Notes: generated from the letters alone by a model not told the origin. Shown: positions 11,604 to 21,557, counted from the first letter of the stretch. The stretch is DNA of 31,511 bases from Emmonsiellopsis sp. PD_33 (GCA_032988165.1 JANTQF010000392.1:1-31511), one strand, 5' to 3'. A program made the numbers and translations.

Positions 11604-12531
11604 GGACAGGGCTCTGATGATACGGCCGGTAGATTTATCAGATTAGTTCAACCCTCGCGGGAGGCCTCTATCAACGATTCGGAGAAGACTCCATCCATCC
11701 TCATTTTCTTCTTCCAACGGTGTTCGAAATTTGCATACCCTAGTTTGGGTATGACACGATGTGCAGAAGCCCTGGGTAGTAATTGAAGTACAGCTAAAAG
11801 CGATGCATCACTATAATCTGTCAGCATCATAGTGATAACACAAGTGGATATACAAAGTTTATAAAGAAGTCAAAAATCAAGCAATGGTACTCACATTGTT
11901 CAACAAATTTTTCAAGAGGAGCTTATTTACCGCGCTTGGGAAGCTGGCTCCCATATATACACCCCTCAATCCAAACTGCAAGCATATGTGCGCACAGCCA
12001 GCAAAAGAAGAAGCAGCTGAGCTTCTCGTATAGTCGATGGAGGGAGGGGCTCGTATATCTGGCGAAGACGACGGTAAATCTATAGATGCATAGATTAAAT
12101 TGGATAGAGACGGAGATAGAAGCCGACGATGAAAAAACGAGGGAGAGAAGGGAGATCTTGTAGAAAATATGTCCACGCTGGAAAGACTCTCGTCTGTTTT
12201 CTCTCTGATGGATGATCTCCGCAGGTTCAGGGAAAGAGCTTGGCTTCTGGCAATATTTGTACTCTTTTTGCATTTGAGTTCCATAGGATAAAAAGACTTT
12301 CGCACCGCGCCTCAAGCTACTAGTATGGAGTCATGGTCAGTCAAGATGCTTCTGGACAGAGCTTTCTTCTTAGGAAACGAGAACCAGACAGTAGTAACCA
12401 CAAGCTAAGGGTACTGGAATATCTTGCTGCACTTAGAATAAAGTACCTAGAATCCGTTCTCCTCTATGCAAGATCAATTTGGACAGCATTTCAAGTCGAT
12501 ATCAATCCACGATGCCCACCATGTCCATCGC

Positions 12532-12547
12532 GATAAGATAAGATAAG
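12532..12547 (+). promoter_or_regulatory. Three tandem GATAA motifs
   Basis: GATAA is repeated three times head to tail and followed by G, giving overlapping GATAAG elements. Fungal GATA factors (nitrogen regulator AreA, siderophore regulator SreA) bind HGATAR sites, often in clusters. The cluster lies about 770 bp upstream of the cupin gene. Function is inferred from the motif only. Confidence 0.4.
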
Positions 12548-13111
12548 ATTGACGCTATTCCAAAAAAGGCAGCTTTAACCAGGGCGACGCTTTTCCGCAT
12601 TGGGGAAAACAGTCCAGAAGCCCTAACTCCAAGTCATGTTCATTGTTCAGGGGGGATGGAGAACTTGTAGAATGGAGGGGTATATGTTTAGGGAAGCTTA
12701 GATAACTGTAGAGAGATGGAAAAGTTTGGGAAGTCCATTGGGAGTTGCAGTACCCGTAACGGTCGACAGGGAGTGAGTAGAGTCTGCGACTTCACAGCTC
12801 CAGAACACCCGATGTTAGGAATTGATCCAAGTCAGAGAGGTCGTTGAAAGGCATGGCATAGGCGTCTCCGCATACCTATCTCTTTGGATAGATAGCCCCC
12901 TCACATGCTCAGGTAGCCAACCCCTCACCTCTATCAATGCACCCCGCTCCAGTAGGAGGGGCAGCTGTATAGCCAAGCTCGATGCGCTGTAACAGTGGAC
13001 ATGGATAAGAGTCAGATCAAGGTAGGGAGCAACCCCTCACGGCCCAGCGAGTTTACACTGAGATAGGTAATCTTGGACTGGATTCTCTGAAAGCTATGTG
13101 CCCCCATCCGT

Positions 13112-13126
13112 TTATTTAATCCGCGG
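13112..13126 (+). repeat. 15-bp direct repeat, copy 2
   Basis: Second copy of TTATTTAATCCGCGG, about 190 bp upstream of the cupin start codon at 13316, so it may be part of that promoter. Confidence 0.6.
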
Positions 13127-13315
13127 CAGTGCCTCTTGCCATCGTGCTCTGCATAAATTGGTGCATCCCTTGATAGTAGATTTCGTCGCAGATTTTGTCC
13201 GTATTTGGAAAACAAGTATAAAAGGTTCAGCATAGGTACGTAGGTTGGAATCCATCCAACCCATCTCACTTGATAGAGGATCGGAAGAACAAATCAAACG
13301 CTATCGATACTGACG

Positions 13316-13894
13316 ATGGGATCAGTTATAAGTCGTCTCAAATCGAAGCCCTCGACACCCGCAGAAAGAATGTCCGCTCCCACTGCTTTCAAATATCACG
13401 CCAAAGCGCAGTCCACCTTTAAGCCACCTTTGATTGCAAATGAGAATGCGTTCCTCGGCGATGTTTTGTAAGCCTGTGTCCCGACTCCCAAGTAGATACC
13501 GCATCAGCACCAAATGGAATAGGCTAATACGCCAACCGAAAGCGAATCAACCGATGCCGAAAAGCCCGTGTCGTGTGGCTTCTACAGACTTGAAAAGGGA
13601 ACACCGCTGGTGTACACGTACACATACCACGAGATGAAGATCATCCTGGAGGGCGAGTTTGAGATCTCTGACGAGACAGGACAGAAAGTGCTGGCCACGC
13701 CCGGAGACGTGTTTTATTTCCCCAAGGGCGCGACGATTACCTTCACGACGCCGTCGTATGGCCTGGCATTCTATGTGAGTTGTCGACTTGGGTCCATCCA
13801 TCACTGGAGACCATAGCTTATCCTGCGTGGGACATTGTTGCTGACTGGATTCTTGCTTGGGCAGACTGGACAGCGGAAAGAGGGCGGTGCATAG
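13316..13894 (+). CDS. EutQ-like single-domain cupin protein
   Basis: Three exons: 13316-13467, 13543-13774 and 13865-13894, giving 137 residues. The core CGFYRLEKGTPLVYTYTY, then EMKIILEGEFEISDETGQK, then PGDVFYFPKG and the end TGQRKEGGA fit the small cupins annotated in fungi as ethanolamine utilisation protein EutQ-like. The fold is a beta-barrel, but the metal-binding histidines of classic cupins are not in place: motif 1 reads YTYTYHEMK and motif 2 has none. The real role in fungi is not known to me. The last exon is ten codons including stop. The second exon uses an AAG acceptor at 13542, the only one that keeps frame, with GCTAAT as a branch-like site. An internal ATG at codon 19 is an alternative start. 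Confidence 0.82.
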
Positions 13895-14233
13895 GGGGGC
13901 AGGGGGCTGGACAGAGAGGGGTAGCCCATATCAAACAGACCCAAAGTAATAGCAATTCAAACTTGATTTCTGTGTCCCTGGCCTTGACTGAACTCAATCC
14001 TGCTTTCTGGTCAATCACCGCGTAGAAATGGGACGGCATTCGCGTCCCTGGCGAGGTGCAGCTGAACTTCTGAAGCGATATCCACCCAGCCAGGCACGCA
14101 ATGGCCGGCTGAGGCATATCGTTGGCAGGATGAGGGAGCATCACGGCGTCTAGATCCCCCGAAACAAGGCTGTCCTTGTATTTAATTCCGCCTAGTTGGC
14201 TGCTGGCTGGCTGGTTAATTGTGCCCTATGGCG

Positions 14234-14247
14234 GTTGCCGCGGCAAC
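14234..14247. promoter_or_regulatory. Perfect 14-bp palindrome with CCGCGG centre
   Basis: GTTGCCGCGGCAAC is its own reverse complement. The centre is a CCG/CGG pair. It lies about 340 bp upstream of the kinase start. Such symmetry suits a dimeric DNA-binding protein, but about two 14-bp palindromes are expected by chance in a window of this size. Confidence 0.4.
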
Positions 14248-14454
14248 AGCCCGCCGGCGTCCACCGAGCCGCACTAGCAGCCACGCCGACATCATCCTCT
14301 CCATCAGCGATTCTGCCCCACGACCACGAGCATTCCACTCCTCCACTCTGCCGCCCTGCTGCCCAAGGTTGCGTTCGCACACTGTCCCGTGGATTCTCAT
14401 CTCATCTTCTACCCGCGATCTGTTCCAGTGCCTGACAGCGGTTGCTGCTTGGTT

Positions 14455-14470
14455 CAAACAACGTTGTTTG
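14455..14470. promoter_or_regulatory. Perfect 16-bp palindrome
   Basis: CAAACAACGTTGTTTG is its own reverse complement and lies about 115 bp upstream of the kinase ATG. The arms resemble forkhead cores (TTGTTT), a family that drives cell-cycle genes in yeasts. The link to this cell-cycle kinase is inference. Confidence 0.4.
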
Positions 14471-14582
14471 CTTGTTGACAGCGGCCGCGGGGTAGTTTAA
14501 CCATAGAAACCAGACCACATTATCGACACCGCGCCCAACCGCGATACACCACCAAACACCACCAGAGTGCATTTGGACTCAC

Positions 14583-16673
14583 ATGGCAGTTAACATGCCT
14601 CTATCGCCTGCTGGCAAGCAGGATTTGCGAATCCCTCCTCTTCTGCACACCCGATCCGGCAACGAGCTCTACGACCGGCCACACACCCCCAATCAGTTCG
14701 GTTTCACGAGCCCCCTCAGTACGCCCCAAGGAAGTCCCAGCAAGAATCGCTTCCCCCCTGGCGCGACAGATCTGCCCAGTGTCTTCGACAATGCCATGAA
14801 ACTGAATCCCTCCTCGCCAACCAAGTCCACGTTTAATGCCCCGCCCAGCAGGGGCTCGATGATGGGCCATCACGAGGAATTGAGTTCTTTCAATGAAAGC
14901 GTCATCCACAGCAAAGAGGGCGGGAGTCCGACCCGGAAGTCGAATAAAGAAAATACACCCCCTGGCGCTCTGCGGTTTGGGAGAGATCAAGCATTGAATG
15001 CAAACCAGGCAGCGGTGTCGCGGCAGGAGCCATATCAAAACAGAGAATCGACTCGCAAAGCCCAATCGCAGATGAGAGGTCTCACAGCAGAAGAACTGGA
15101 GAAATTGAAGCTTCCCAACGTGAAACGTCTGGCGAATGTCACTCAACTTTGTCAGTTTAAGATCCGTCCCTCTGGTGCTTGCAATTGCTAATCATTCCCC
15201 ATTCTTTGGCTATTAGACTTCCTCGATCATTATTTTGATATCCTGAGCTACGTGCATAACCGCCAAACACGCCATACTCAATTCACAGCCGCCTACCCTC
15301 CTCCTCCAGCTACCCCCTCACTCGAATATGAGACCGCTTTACAGAAATACCTTGGTCGCGAACGTGCCAACTTACGCAAGCGTCGCACACGGTTACGAGA
15401 CAACGATTTCCAAATCCTCACTCAGGTTGGGCAGGGTGGCTATGGGCAGGTCTACCTTGCTCAGAAGAAGGACACCCGTGAAGTTTGCGCGCTGAAGGTC
15501 ATGAGCAAGAAGCTTTTGTTTAAATTGGACGAGATCAGACATATCTTGACAGAGAGAGATATTCTTACGGCTGCGAAGAGCGAATGGCTCGTAAAGCTGC
15601 TTTACGCTTTCCAGGACGAGGACCAGATCTACCTTGCTATGGAGTATGTTCCAGGAGGCGATTTCCGTACTCTGCTCAATAATACCGGTGTCCTCCATAA
15701 CCGCCATGCTCGGTTTTATATTGCTGAGATGTTTTCCTGCGTGGATGCGCTTCACGTTTTGGGATACATCCATCGCGATCTCAAACCGGAAAATTTCCTA
15801 ATTGACTCGACCGGCCACGTCAAGCTGACGGATTTCGGGTTAGCTGCGGGCATGCTCAATCCTGGCAAAATCGAGTCTATGCGTGTGAAACTTGCTGAAG
15901 TGGGAAACACAGCGGTTCCTTTTGGTAGACCAATGGAGCAGCGCAGCGTGGCTGAGAGACGGGAGGGATATCGCTCTCTACGACAACGTGAAGTCAACTA
16001 CGCGAAATCCATCGTCGGATCTCCAGATTACATGGCCCCAGAAGTGCTCAAAGGAGAAGAATATGACTTTACCGTTGACTACTGGAGTTTGGGGTGCATG
16101 TTGTTTGAGGCTCTCGCTGGCTATCCACCCTTTGCTGGTGCAACCGTCGACGAAACCTGGCAGAACCTCAAGCGGTGGCAGAAAGTCCTACGCAAGCCAC
16201 AGTACGAGGACCCCAATTACTTCCTATCGAGACGGACGTGGGATCTCATCACTCGCCTGGTAGCTGCCAAGGAGCAGCGATTCAAGAATATTAAGGAGAT
16301 TCACGACCATGAATATTTTGCCGAGGTAAACTTCGACGCGTTGAGAGAGCAGCGAGCGCCGTTCGTGCCCGAGTTGGACTCGGAGACTGATGCTGGTTAC
16401 TTTGACGATTTCGGAAGTGAGGCGGATATGGCGAAGTACAAGGAAGTGCATGATAAGCAGAAGGCGCTGGAGGACATGGCGGATAGAGATGATCAGATGG
16501 GGAGGGGGTTGTTTGTTGGCTTTACGTTTAGGTATGCCAATATTCTTTCAAGGGCTGGTCTGTTGAAGCTGACAATTTATTTTAGACATCGCAAACCAGC
16601 CGTCGACAGCGATGGTCGAAGCAGTCCTAGGAAACCCATCCCAACCGATGGCAGTTTCGGGACTATTATCTAA
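14583..16673 (+). CDS. sidB: NDR/AGC-family septation kinase, SidB/Dbf2/Sid2 type
   Basis: Terminal Ser/Thr kinase of the septation initiation / mitotic exit network, acting with a Mob1 partner at spindle poles and the septum. Exons 14583-15150, 15217-16531 and 16586-16673 give 656 residues. The first 190 residues are a disordered Ser/Pro-rich leader with several SP/TP sites, followed by the Mob-binding segment LPNVKRLANVTQLYFLDHYF. Kinase motifs: GQGGYG 261-266, Lys283, HRDLKPEN 375-382 (Asp377), DFG 395-397, and activation-segment Ser454 in SIVGSPDYMAPE after the NDR insert. The hydrophobic motif is FVGFTFR with Thr626. Ending shortly after GFTFRHRKP and having GGYGQVYLAQ points to the Dbf2/Sid2 branch rather than Cbk1/Cot-1. 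The last intron (54 bp) has no in-frame stop. Downstream neighbours are convergent and unrelated. Confidence 0.93.
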
Positions 16674-18375
16674 ACCTACACAAACCCTTCACGAACGTCA
16701 TCCCGGCATACACACCCATTCTACCAAACTTTCCTCTTATTCGATTTCTTATTCCGACTCAGAGCTGGCTCTTTCATTACCGTTCGATATTACATTCTAC
16801 AACAATAATATCGTTCTTCCCATCCCTATGGGTCAGCGCTATATGTCATCAAGAAACTATTGGCCCGCCGCCCGCTCCCTTTTTTTTAGTAACTACCCTT
16901 GTAATGAGTTAAATGTCCAAACGGTTTTTGCCCTTTCCGACTTGATGTCTTTTTTTCATGTTCACCTTTTCGGTCCCCGCGATAATATCGTTTCTCTTTC
17001 ATCCCTTCTTTCTTCTGTCCGGTTTCCAGTTCCTCTTCTCTCTATTTTCTTGTTTTCCTTTCATTTTAGATGTGTGAATGCATGTACGGGCCTATTGAAA
17101 ACTTTCCTTTTTCCTTCCCTATTTGTGTGTCTTTTTCTATCTCTTTTCTCCATGAGCGCTCTCCGTCCGTACTATGAGAACTTCAACTTTCCTACTGCTG
17201 TTTCCCTACTCCTTACTTTTGTTTCTCAATCACTTTACATGTTTGTCTTGTCTTTGCATGGGGTTCCTATTCATTCCTCTCTCTCTAGCTGTTTCTCTTT
17301 CCTTTTCTATTGCCTTGTTCTTATTTTTTCTACCGTTTCAATTTCCATCGCTCGCAACCTTTTAATACAAACAGGGGGGTAAGGGAAGGGGTATGGAGCT
17401 TTGTCAGGTCTAGGTAGATTGTTTTAGGTATGCTTATTATTTTTGCAATGCAAGTATGGTTTAAATAGAGATACATTGTTGGTAGAAAGGTATTTGCAGT
17501 TGAGGGTGAGATTGAGATTTATGTGATTCTTATGAAAAGGAGGTTGGTTGTTAGGTGTGGGTTAACTTAATTAAATAGGGAGATGAAACATAGAACATCA
17601 CATAGGAGGTCAGTTGCTTGAAGTGGGTGGCTAGGTAAGTAGGCAGATCAGAGTAACTTACTACTCTCAATGTGTATGAATGAACATAATGTAAGATGAA
17701 GGTTTTGCACAATGATGCATACCACTATTATATCCAATGAATTACATTCTCCTCCCTCCCCCACCCAGGTCCCCTGATTTTTCAGTTATGTTTCCTCTCT
17801 TCTCCTAAATCCCCATCAGCCCCTATGTATCTCTATCTACTGTACCTATCTACCTACCCCATACTTACTACCCCTTCATTATAATAATACAATATGCATA
17901 CATGAAAAAGAACATTCCACATATATAATTTTTTTTCTCTTTTTTGCCAAGTAAATATGAGTGAAGTTGATCCTACATATCCCCATTTGTATGCAATGCG
18001 CACCTATCTCAGTCATGCAATTTCTTCAAAAAAAAAAAAAGAAAAAAAAAACCAAAATACCGCCCCGCCCTCCCCCTATCCAACCAACAACACATACGGT
18101 ATCCAATGATGAATGCCCATGCCATGCCACGCCACGCCATGCCACACTATCATCAATGTACGTTTCCCACCCGCGACAGCTCGAGAAAAATATCCATCAG
18201 GCCCCTCCCCTTGTCCATATATTCCCGCTCCGATCCAACAAACGACGACAGGTCCCGCCCGTCCGCCCAAATAGTCCGATCCCAGCTCGTAAATCAAAAA
18301 CGAATGGAACCAAATATACCCCAATAACGCCCACGAAATACAAAAAAGGACAACCCTCTGTATCTCTCCCAGATT
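16674..18375. other. Intergenic between convergent sidB and FMP46 genes
   Basis: About 1.7 kb between two converging genes, so both 3' untranslated regions should lie here. From 16690 to 17380 the plus strand is pyrimidine-rich and carries an accidental 256-codon open frame that begins inside the last kinase exon. Further on are AT-rich stretches and an A-rich run near 18028-18051. No separate gene is supported. Confidence 0.6.
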
Positions 18376-19055
18376 CTACTGCGGCGACGTATCCTCCGGA
18401 ATCTGACTAACAAGTTTCATAATCTCCGACTCGTTATCCCCAATCACCGCCTTGCCGTTATTCCAATCGACGACCTATCGACGAAAGAAGGGAAAAAGAA
18501 ATAGTCAGCCAAAAGCAAAACACAAAACACAGCAGACTACCTCCCCTTACCCCCCCTCCTTTTCTCCAAAAGAAAAAAGAAAAAAAAACTACTCACAACA
18601 GGCCTAATAAACTCCCCCCCACCACTCCCCGCCTTCAACCTCCTCAACGCATCCAACCGATCCCTCGCCCCCCTCACCAAATCCCCAGGCTTCACCAGCG
18701 CGGCCCCGCCCTTCTCCCTCGCCACCTGCCCGCCCACATCCGCGCCCACGTAATCGAGGATACTCTTCAGCTGGTCCGGGGTTGGCGGGTCCTCGGTGAC
18801 GTTTAGCTCGAATTGGTTGCGGCGCGGGGGGGGTGTGGGGGAGGCTTGGTCGAGGGTGGAGGCGGCGGCGGCGGAGGCGTTGGCGTTGGCGGTTTTGAGG
18901 AGGTTGAGGACGCGGGTGCTGGCGGGGAGGGTGGGGGAGTGGAAGAGGGTTATTACGTCGAGGGTTTTGTGCTGGGGGTGGGTTGGTTGGTTAGTAGTTA
19001 GGTGGTGGTGATTTGGGGGGTGGGAGGGAGGGGAGGAGCGTACGAAGCGGAACAT
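18376..19055 (-). CDS. FMP46: FMP46-type (DUF1687) thioredoxin-fold protein without cysteines
   Basis: Minus-strand exons 19055-19044, 18971-18597 and 18474-18376 encode 161 residues. The first exon is four codons (MFRF). The segments HKTLDVITLFHSPTLPAS and RPVVVDWNNGKAVIGDNESE are the start and end of the FMP46 family, small mitochondrial proteins of yeast annotated as putative redox proteins with a thioredoxin-like fold. In between lies an Ala/Asn low-complexity insert (ANANASAAAAS). No cysteine is present anywhere, so a thiol redox role is hard to defend for this copy. The first intron is 72 bp, divisible by three and without a stop, so an automated model could wrongly retain it. GC content is high in the middle exon. 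APT1 lies upstream on the same strand. Confidence 0.85.
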
Positions 19056-19155
19056 TTTCGTTGGGGTCCCTTGTGGGTGTTTGTTGTTTGGAGGGGGTGG
19101 TGTGGATGGTATACCGTGAGGGTGAGGTGGGATGTGTAGTGTAATGTAGTGTAGA

Positions 19156-19187
19156 GATGATGTTGATGTTGATGTTGATGTTGATGA
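19156..19187 (+). repeat. GTTGAT hexanucleotide microsatellite
   Basis: GATGAT followed by four GTTGAT-type units and GATGAA, about 100 bp upstream of the FMP46 start codon. On the FMP46 sense strand it reads as ATCAAC repeats, so it probably falls in the leader or core promoter. Confidence 0.7.
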
Positions 19188-19252
19188 AGCTGTCGGTTGA
19201 TTTAAAGCTGGCGGTGACTAGGCAACTACGTCATATCCCGCGGCTAGCGCTG

Positions 19253-19262
19253 ATTGGCCAAT
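19253..19262. promoter_or_regulatory. Palindromic double CCAAT box
   Basis: ATTGGCCAAT is a perfect palindrome with one CCAAT on each strand, about 200 bp upstream of the FMP46 ATG. CCAAT is bound by the HAP/CBC complex, which in fungi controls respiratory and redox genes and, with HapX, iron genes. Binding here is inferred. Confidence 0.5.
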
Positions 19263-19802
19263 TGCGACGCCGAGCTTTATTCGGTGATATCACCATTTGA
19301 TTCCATCCATCCAGGAGTTCACTTCAGGGACCATTTATGATGCTTGAAAAAAGGAAGTCGATATAGTGAAGTTCAGGTACCAGGATGCCTATGGTAGGAA
19401 AGAAACCCCGTTTAATAACGTACAACCGTCGAAATTGGGTGCATAACCCACACCACACTCCCCTTAGAACTGGGCATTGAGCTGGAGCACAGACACCTAG
19501 GCATATACATGAAAACAGTGTATAGCTAGCTATATAATAAAACGATATATCTATCTATCTGTCCATCTATCTCACCATCAGATAGCATCTCAAGAACCAC
19601 TTCATAGCGAAGTAAGTTTCTTTCCTTCTTCCTCCCCATGCGCCCACCCCACAACCACCCCCATATCCCATCACCTCCCAACCCTCCTCATCCCAAAAAC
19701 AACAAAAAGCAAAACAGCCAAGGCCAAAATAGGGGTATACAGCCATGGACCGCCACCATCACCATCACCATCGCCTACTCCGTCAGGTATACGCGGTGGT
19801 AG

Positions 19803-21043
19803 TCAAGCCTTAGACTCCTTCTGCGCATTACTATCCTCCGCCGGAATCACTGTCTCCAGGTACTTTTGCAGGTCCGCGATCTCCAGGGGATCCGCGCTGT
19901 GCCCCATGTCCCTATAAAACCAAATCAAATCACAGTTAGCATGAACCGAAAACCAACCCAAGCCAAAAAAAAAAGAAGAAGAAGAGGAAGAAGAAGAGCC
20001 AAGAAAAAGACACAACATACGGATACTTATGAAACTCAACCCCCATCCCCAAACCCCTCAACATCTCCACACTCTCCACCCCCCACTCAAACCTCACCGT
20101 CACATCCGCATCGCCATGCGCCATAAACACCGGCGTCTCCTTATTCACAAAGCCACCCTCGGCCATCAACCCCTGCAACCGATCGCCCAACGGCACATAA
20201 CACGACATCCCAAAGATGCCACCCAGCTTCTCCTTGGTCGTCAGGCCGGTGAAGAGCGCCATGGCGCCGCCCTGCGAGAAGCCGCCCAGCACGATGCGGG
20301 AGGGCTTGATGCCCTTGGCGATTTCGGTCGCGATGAGGGTGTTGAAGTAGTCCCTGGAGCGGAGGATGCCCGGTTCGTCTTGGTGTTTGTAGAAGTCTTC
20401 GGTGGCGAGCTGTGGTTTGGGGGGGGTTTCAGGTGGTTAGTAGAAGTTTTCAAGTTTTGGGGCGGAGAAGGGAGGGGGGGGGGGGGAACAAGGAATTCCA
20501 TGACATAACTTACATCACCGCCCAATCTGACAATATCATACCATCCCGGCATGTGCATTCCAAAGTTCTATTTCGTTATGATAACAACATCACATCAGCA
20601 AAAAGGCCCTCCTCACACTCTTTCCCCATTCCCAACAGCGTATGGATCTGGATCTGGATCTAGAGATGGATATGGATAAAAACCCACAACTGTAATCGGA
20701 ATCGACGGCGCATTCGGAAACACAAACGAAACCTCATCGAACAAGCCCCGACGCCGCCAGTTCTGCGCCAGCGCCATCCTACCATCCCCCAAGAAAAAAT
20801 AGGGGGGGTTCCGGTTAGCTCGGGGGATTCCATGAATTGTACAGGGGTCGAGTTTGATTGAGGGTGTAGTGAACGACCTACCATCCAGCGCCACTACATC
20901 AACCAATCCCAGTTAGCCATCCATCCACCTAGTCCGAGGGGGAATTATAAAAACACTCACCTATCCCCCAACCCATGCGCCATGATGACCGTGGCGGTAT
21001 GCCGCGTCAACGCCGGCACGATGTAGGGGGCTTTGGATGCCAT
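19803..21043 (-). CDS. APT1: Acyl-protein thioesterase 1
   Basis: Alpha/beta hydrolase that removes palmitate from S-acylated proteins in the cytosol. Six minus-strand exons: 21043-20961, 20893-20882, 20778-20688, 20567-20514, 20409-20021 and 19911-19803, giving 245 residues, the normal length. MAHGLGDSGAGW starts near 21, the nucleophile is Ser125 in GFSQGGAMAL, the acid Asp182 in HGDADVTV, and the histidine His214 in DMGHS, matching the Ser-Asp-His triad of human APT1. Exon 2 is a 12-nt microexon supplying the end of the GDSGAGW motif. Exon 3 uses a GTGGGT donor, chosen because it gives ITVNFGM. Intron 4 contains a run of 13 G on the plus strand (C on the sense strand), and intron 5 carries purine-rich GAA repeats on the plus strand. 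Confidence 0.93.
20474..20486 (+). repeat. 13-G homopolymer in APT1 intron 4
   Basis: Uninterrupted G run on the plus strand, preceded by GGGA. Such runs are length-unstable and error-prone in sequencing. It is intronic, so length changes would not shift the reading frame. Confidence 0.8.
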
Positions 21044-21557
21044 TTTTTTGTCCCTTTCTAGTGCTTTCTCTGGGGGATAAAAGAGAAGAAAATAGTACGC
21101 AGGTGAGTGAGTGAGTGAGTGGTAGGTCAGGGGATGGAATAAAAGGGAAAGAAATTGTTCGGGTTGGCCGTTAGATGGATTAGATTAGATGAGGGGGTGA
21201 GAGAGGTGAGAGAAATATTCTGCCAGTTTTCACCGCTTTGGTGTCAGGCACCTTGGGGGATTGGCTTTGGATGAAAGTGGGCGTTGGTAGTATGTACTAA
21301 GGTAGATAGTAGCAAAGATAGAATGATTTATTGGTTCTTGAACTGATAGTATTTTTCATTTCTCTATGACAACGCACTGCGTATTTATACTTATATATAT
21401 CAGCATATCCCATACATATGACATCGTTTCCCGTAAATTCCAACCATAACTAAATAGAAAAAAGCTGTCTCCAAAAGAAAAGAAAAACCCCCAAGCAAAA
21501 CCACCCAAGACATATATAGCCATAAGGCCTACAGCTCACAAACAAGACCAGACCACC
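21044..21557. other. Intergenic: APT1 promoter and X325 gene 3' region
   Basis: No gene seen. A GTGA tetranucleotide repeat (21103-21120) lies 60 bp upstream of the APT1 ATG, probably in its leader or core promoter. The part nearer 21300-21550 is AT-rich and should contain the poly(A) region of the X325 gene. Confidence 0.55.

Larger units (their letters stand above)
9044..13315. other. 4.3-kb stretch without a recognisable gene
   Basis: I tried both strands for spliced genes and found no domain, no run of joinable exons and no transposon reading frame. The first 0.95 kb is strongly pyrimidine-rich on the plus strand. The rest has mixed composition with small repeats: an inverted repeat at 10781-10820, a repeated 15-mer at 11589 and 13112, an 11-mer CAACCCCTCAC near 12919 and 13028, and tandem GATAA at 12532. 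It may hold long untranslated regions, a long non-coding RNA, or remnants too decayed to recognise. Confidence 0.5.
13895..14582. other. Intergenic, promoter and leader of the SidB kinase gene
   Basis: No gene seen. It holds the 3' end of the cupin transcript and then a GC-rich promoter with two perfect palindromes (14234-14247 and 14455-14470) and a GCGGCCGC site near 14481. The 60 bases before the kinase ATG are CA-rich, like many fungal leaders. Confidence 0.55.
19056..19802. other. Intergenic: FMP46 promoter and APT1 3' region
   Basis: No gene seen. It holds a hexanucleotide microsatellite (GTTGAT type, 19156-19187), a double CCAAT palindrome (19253-19262) and an ATCT-type repeat near 19549-19572. 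The proximal part should be the FMP46 promoter and the distal part the APT1 transcript end. Confidence 0.55.

Noticed and set aside
11877..12315. Two overlapping minus-strand frames of 130-142 codons
   Set aside because: Different frames over the same bases, no domain recognisable, and composition unlike the confirmed genes. Transcript data would be needed to revive either.
16612..17382. A 256-codon plus-strand open frame beginning inside the last sidB exon
   Set aside because: It overlaps a certain coding exon in another frame, and its hydrophobic Phe/Leu/Ser composition is what any pyrimidine-rich tract gives. No motif or domain is visible.
18972..19043. Continuous FMP46 frame including a His/Pro/Thr-rich stretch near the amino end
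   Set aside because: The stretch has GTACGC at its start, a CTAAC branch-like site and CCCCAG at its end, and removing it places MFRF directly before the family's conserved HKTLDVITLFHSP.
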